From the NCBI GenBank assembly GCA_910587235.1, contig CAJUKD010000025.1:1-33445 (forward strand): a stretch of 33,445 nt of DNA. Reading direction: 5' to 3'. The first letter of the stretch is position 1; each line of letters begins with the position of its first letter. Both the position numbers and the translations under genes were made by a program. The notes beneath the pieces are model-generated. The model did not search any database. It was given only the letters and a program-made list of their open reading frames with translations, and had not been told where the DNA came from. Shown piece after piece: positions 30,619-33,445 of the stretch. The DNA comes from an uncultured Muribaculaceae bacterium. Its GTDB lineage: Bacteria > Bacteroidota > Bacteroidia > Bacteroidales > Muribaculaceae.

Positions 30619-32871
30619 TTATTCCTCGTTCTTGCGGGCGGGGCGGTCGCCGCCTTCGCGACGCGGACCACGGCCTTCGCCACGACGGGGACGGTCGCCG
30701 CCTTCACGACGCGGACCGCGTTCGCCGCGGGGTGCGCGTACAGGCTCTACATAACCTTCGGGTTTAGGCAGAAGGGCGCGCATCGACAGACGGTACTTAC
30801 CGGTCTTTTTGTCGATTTCAATGAGTTTCACCTCTACCTTGTCGCCTTCCTTCAGGCCGGAAGCGGCCATGTCGTCGAGGCGTTCCCAGGCGATTTCACT
30901 GATATGCAGCAGACCGTCGCGGTGAGGCATGAATTCGACGAATGCGCCGAAGTCGAGTATGCTGCGTACAGTACCCTGATATACCTTGCCTTCCTCGGGC
31001 AGTTCCACGATGGCGTTGATCATCGAGAGAGCCTTGTCGATCGAGGCCTTGTTGGCGGCGGCAACTTCGATGAATCCGCCTTCCTCGATTTCGTCGATCG
31101 ATACCGTAGCGCCGGATTCTTCCTGTATACCCTGGATCACCTTTCCGCCCGGGCCGATCACGGCACCGATAAGATCTTTCGGGATCAGCATGGTGACGAT
31201 GCGGGGAACATGAGGCTTGTAATCCTCTCGGGCTGCGGGGATGGTTTCGTTGATTATGTTGAGGATGTGCAGACGTCCTTCCCGGGCCTGGTTAAGGGCT
31301 TTTTCGAGGATCTCGTAGCTGAGGCCGTCGCATTTGATATCCATCTGTGTGGCAGTGATGCCGTCCTTGGTGCCGGTCACCTTGAAGTCCATGTCGCCGA
31401 GGTGGTCTTCGTCGCCGAGGATATCGCTCAGTACGGCATATTTTGAACTTTCGGTATCGGTGATAAGACCCATAGCGATACCGCTGACGGGCTTCTTCAT
31501 CTTCACGCCGGCGTCGAGCAGCGCGAGTGTGCCTGCGCAGACGGTAGCCATCGACGACGAACCGTTACTTTCAAGAATATCGCTTACAATACGGCATACA
31601 TAGGGGAAATCGTCGGGGAACATACGCTTGAGCGCACGGTGTGCCAGATTGCCATGGCCCACTTCACGACGTCCTACTCCGCGCTGAGCTTTTGCTTCGC
31701 CGGTGGAGAAGGGAGGGAAGTTGTAGTGGAGCAGGAAACGCTCGCGGCCCTGGTTGAGCACGTCGTCGAGGATTTTCTCGTCGAGCTTCGTGCCGAGAGT
31801 GGCTGTGGCGAGAGCCTGAGTTTCACCGCGGGTGAATACGGCCGAACCGTGAGGGCCGGGGATATAGTCCACTTCAGCCCAGATAGGACGGATTTCATTT
31901 GTCTTGCGGCCGTCGAGGCGTATGCCTTCGTCGAGGATGCAGCGGCGCACGGCTTCTTTTTCCACATCGTGGTAGTAGCGCTTCACCAGTGGTGCTTTTT
32001 CATCGCGTTCCTCTTCGGGGAGGGATTCGATATATTCGTTGCAGATCTCATCGAAGCTGTTCTGACGCCAGTGCTTGTCGGCGCTGCCGGCTTTGGCGAT
32101 GGCATATGCGCGGTCGTAGCACTTGGCGTGCACGTCGGCACGGAGAGCTTCGTCGTTTACTTCGTGGCAGTATTCGCGCTTGACCGTGGCTCCGGCTTCC
32201 TCAGCCAGTTCCATCTGAACCTTGCACTGTTCCTTGATAGCCTCGTGGGCGGCCTTGAGAGCTGCCAGCAGTTCGGCTTCGCTGACTTCGTTCATCTCGC
32301 CTTCTACCATCATGATATTGTCGTAGGTAGCGCCGACCATCAGCTCCATGTCGGCTTTTTCGAGCTGCTCGAATGTGGGATTGATCACAAACTCACCGCC
32401 TACACGCGCCACGCGCACTTCGGAGATGGGTCCGTTGAAAGGTATGTCGCTCACTGCCAGAGCAGCCGATGCGGCGAGGCCGGCCAGTGAATCGGGCATG
32501 TCGACGCCGTCCGACGAGTACATGGTAATGTTGACGAACGTGTCGGCGTGGTAATTGTCGGGGAAAAGGGGGCGGAGCACACGGTCCACCAGACGGGAGG
32601 TGAGGATTTCATAGTCGCTGGCGCGGCCTTCGCGCTTCAGGAAGCCGCCGGGGAAACGACCGGCCGACGAAAATTTCTCTTTGTACTCTACTTGCAGGGG
32701 CATGAAGTCAACGCCCTCTCCGGCTTCCTTGGCTGAAACCACGGTTGCCAGAAGCATGGTGTTGCCCATGCGCAGCTCTACCGCTCCATCAGCCTGCTTG
32801 GCAAGTTTCCCGGTCTGCAGGGTGATGGTGCGACCGTCAGCAAGCGTGATGGTTTTTGTAATAACGTTCAT
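30619..32871 (-). CDS. pnp: Polynucleotide phosphorylase (PNPase)
   Basis: A 750-residue exoribonuclease that degrades RNA 3' to 5' by phosphorolysis, working in the cytoplasm as a trimer. Domains in order: first RNase PH domain (GRTITLQTGKLAKQADGAV, KEKFSSAGRFPGGFLKREG), alpha-helical linker, second RNase PH domain with the catalytic aspartates in DILGDEDHLGDMDFKVTGT, a KH domain (GPGGKVIQGIQEESGA), and an S1 domain (DFGAFVEFMPHRDGLLHISE). A tail of about 40 residues is rich in Arg, Gly and Glu and contains RGPRREGGDRP twice. The ATG at 32871 fits the family N-terminus; 10 further codons upstream are not conserved in type. It is a single-gene unit with its own terminator. Confidence 0.96.
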   Translation of the reverse strand: MNVITKTITLADGRTITLQTGKLAKQADGAVELRMGNTMLLATVVSAKEAGEGVDFMPLQVEYKEKFSSAGRFPGGFLKREGRASDYEILTSRLVDRVLRPLFPDNYHADTFVNITMYSSDGVDMPDSLAGLAASAALAVSDIPFNGPISEVRVARVGGEFVINPTFEQLEKADMELMVGATYDNIMMVEGEMNEVSEAELLAALKAAHEAIKEQCKVQMELAEEAGATVKREYCHEVNDEALRADVHAKCYDRAYAIAKAGSADKHWRQNSFDEICNEYIESLPEEERDEKAPLVKRYYHDVEKEAVRRCILDEGIRLDGRKTNEIRPIWAEVDYIPGPHGSAVFTRGETQALATATLGTKLDEKILDDVLNQGRERFLLHYNFPPFSTGEAKAQRGVGRREVGHGNLAHRALKRMFPDDFPYVCRIVSDILESNGSSSMATVCAGTLALLDAGVKMKKPVSGIAMGLITDTESSKYAVLSDILGDEDHLGDMDFKVTGTKDGITATQMDIKCDGLSYEILEKALNQAREGRLHILNIINETIPAAREDYKPHVPRIVTMLIPKDLIGAVIGPGGKVIQGIQEESGATVSIDEIEEGGFIEVAAANKASIDKALSMINAIVELPEEGKVYQGTVRSILDFGAFVEFMPHRDGLLHISEIAWERLDDMAASGLKEGDKVEVKLIEIDKKTGKYRLSMRALLPKPEGYVEPVRAPRGERGPRREGGDRPRRGEGRGPRREGGDRPARKNEE
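30645..30717. repeat. Direct repeat in the 3' end of pnp, 48-nt period
   Basis: A 25-nt segment at 30645-30669 recurs with one mismatch at 30693-30717. It encodes the RGPRREGGDRP repeat of the PNPase tail. The period is a multiple of three, so gain or loss of a unit keeps the reading frame. Confidence 0.75.
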
Positions 32872-32911
32872 AAATTGGTTTGTATGGTTTATTTTCTTCA
32901 ATAAAATCGTG

Positions 32912-32942
32912 CGAAGTTACGGAATTTAGCCCTTATTTCCAA
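32912..32942 (-). promoter_or_regulatory. Probable pnp promoter
   Basis: On the minus strand TTGG and TAACTTCG are separated by 19 nt, each one base from consensus (TTTG, TAnnTTTG). The predicted leader is about 40 nt. Moderate evidence only. Confidence 0.4.
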
Positions 32943-32975
32943 GGCTTTCGCCGAAAAGTTTGGAAATGCACGAAC

Positions 32976-32997
32976 AAAAAAAGCGGCAAAAAGCCGC
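32976..32997 (-). terminator. Terminator of the YbjN-like gene
   Basis: On the minus strand GCGGC, a 5-nt T loop and GCCGC are followed by seven T. The stem starts 1 nt after the stop codon and lies upstream of the pnp promoter region, so the two genes are separate transcripts. Confidence 0.8.
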
Positions 32998-32998
32998 C

Positions 32999-33388
32999 TC
33001 AGTCCTTTTCAAGTCCTACGTAAGCGCTCCAGATGGTACCGAGAGGCATACGGATACAGTTCTCGACTATATACTCTTTCGACACCTCCTCGTCGAGCAG
33101 GAAAGAAACCTCCATGCGTATGGCATCGTCGCGCACCACCGCCGTAGGCATATTGCGCCGGCAATTATGACGGTTGGCAAGATGATAAAGGTCGCCATCC
33201 GGCTGGTAGGACGGCGCGCCGGCGGCATAAGACAGGCGCCCGTTGTCGGCCACCATGATATAAATCACGACATCGTGACCGAAATCATCGTCCTTGGACT
33301 GAATGACCACCAGATCACCGTCGTCGTCGACACGGGTGGGAATGCCGAGTTCATCGAAATATGTACGTATCTGCTGCTTGTCGATCAT
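32999..33388 (-). CDS. YbjN domain-containing protein
   Basis: A 129-residue soluble protein that resembles the YbjN family, which has the fold of type III secretion chaperones and poorly known function. The N-terminus IDKQQIRTYFDELGI followed by a beta-rich DGDLVVIQSKD segment is typical, as is the C-terminal IVENCIRMPLGTIWSAYVGL. There is no signal peptide or membrane segment. It is acidic overall. It is a single-gene unit. YbjN affects motility and stress in enterobacteria, but transfer of that role to this protein would be speculative. Confidence 0.75.
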   Translation of the reverse strand: MIDKQQIRTYFDELGIPTRVDDDGDLVVIQSKDDDFGHDVVIYIMVADNGRLSYAAGAPSYQPDGDLYHLANRHNCRRNMPTAVVRDDAIRMEVSFLLDEEVSKEYIVENCIRMPLGTIWSAYVGLEKD

Positions 33389-33412
33389 ATCATCACGGCT
33401 CTTTCATTTAAC

Positions 33413-33420
33413 CTAAAATA
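33413..33420 (-). promoter_or_regulatory. Possible -7 box of the YbjN-like gene
   Basis: The minus strand reads TATTTTAG, one mismatch from TAnnTTTG, 24 nt before the ATG. The -33 region is close to the window edge and not recognisable. Confidence 0.3.
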
Positions 33421-33445
33421 AATAGCATATCTTCCCTTACCCGGT

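Noticed and set aside
31639..32490. Long plus-strand open frame opposite pnp (283 codons)
   Set aside because: Shadow of the conserved PNPase frame; no recognisable domain.
33411..33420. TATTTTAGGT upstream of the YbjN-like gene, similar to the shared element of the xus region
   Set aside because: No -7 box lies at the 23-nt distance, and the same bases can be read as a near-consensus -7 box, so a regulatory link is not supported.
1..33445. tRNA, rRNA, CRISPR, insertion sequence, prophage or integrase
   Set aside because: I looked for these on both strands and found no sequence that supports any of them.

Overview
The window reads as chromosomal DNA of an anaerobic gut Bacteroidales, with the family Muribaculaceae as a best guess. 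The grounds are several Bacteroidota-specific families (DUF4494, DUF3467, NigD-like lipoprotein, DUF4374 lipoprotein, TonB receptor with an N-terminal carboxypeptidase-regulatory domain), starts without Shine-Dalgarno sequences, and repeated matches to the Bacteroidota promoter (TTTG, about 19-21 nt, TAnnTTTG). I see no tRNA, rRNA, CRISPR array, insertion sequence or phage gene.

Layout. 0.1-1.6 kb (-): secreted sialate O-acetylesterase. 1.8-2.9 kb (+): small 2[4Fe-4S] ferredoxin, then menA for menaquinone. 2.9-3.7 kb (-): an LpxA-family acyltransferase whose stop codon interlocks with that of menA. 3.8-9.8 kb (-): a complete tripartite RND efflux operon (adaptor, permease, outer-membrane lipoprotein channel). 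10.1-16.2 kb (+): DUF4494 protein, YggS-type PLP protein, sugar MFS transporter, transketolase and an abundant-type OmpA protein. 16.3-23.7 kb (+): parE, coaD, an S41 processing peptidase, a LolD-type ATPase, a NigD-like lipoprotein, a DUF3467 protein and cysS. 23.9-30.0 kb: a more A/T-rich accessory block. 30.1-33.4 kb (-): small membrane protein, pnp and a YbjN-like protein.

The most interesting part is 23.86-30.07 kb. A regulator that fuses a YtfE/RIC-like di-iron hemerythrin module to a LuxR-type helix-turn-helix is divergent from a three-gene operon that matches the Bacteroides xusABC xenosiderophore system (TonB receptor, DUF4374 surface lipoprotein, PepSY membrane protein). Both divergent promoters carry the same element, TTTTAGGTA, exactly 23 nt upstream of their -7 boxes, and a third copy lies between them. 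The regulator leader also contains a run of 12 C, a possible phase-variation tract. I infer a circuit in which a di-iron sensor of iron, oxygen or nitric oxide controls both itself and siderophore piracy, with possible stochastic tuning by the C tract.

Other structural points: parE and the LolD-type gene appear to have promoters that start transcription at or next to the ATG (leaderless mRNAs); a promoter for lpxA is nested in the loop of the terminator of the efflux operon; the RND permease has an extra membrane hairpin; and the RNase PNPase has an Arg/Gly tail built from an internal repeat.
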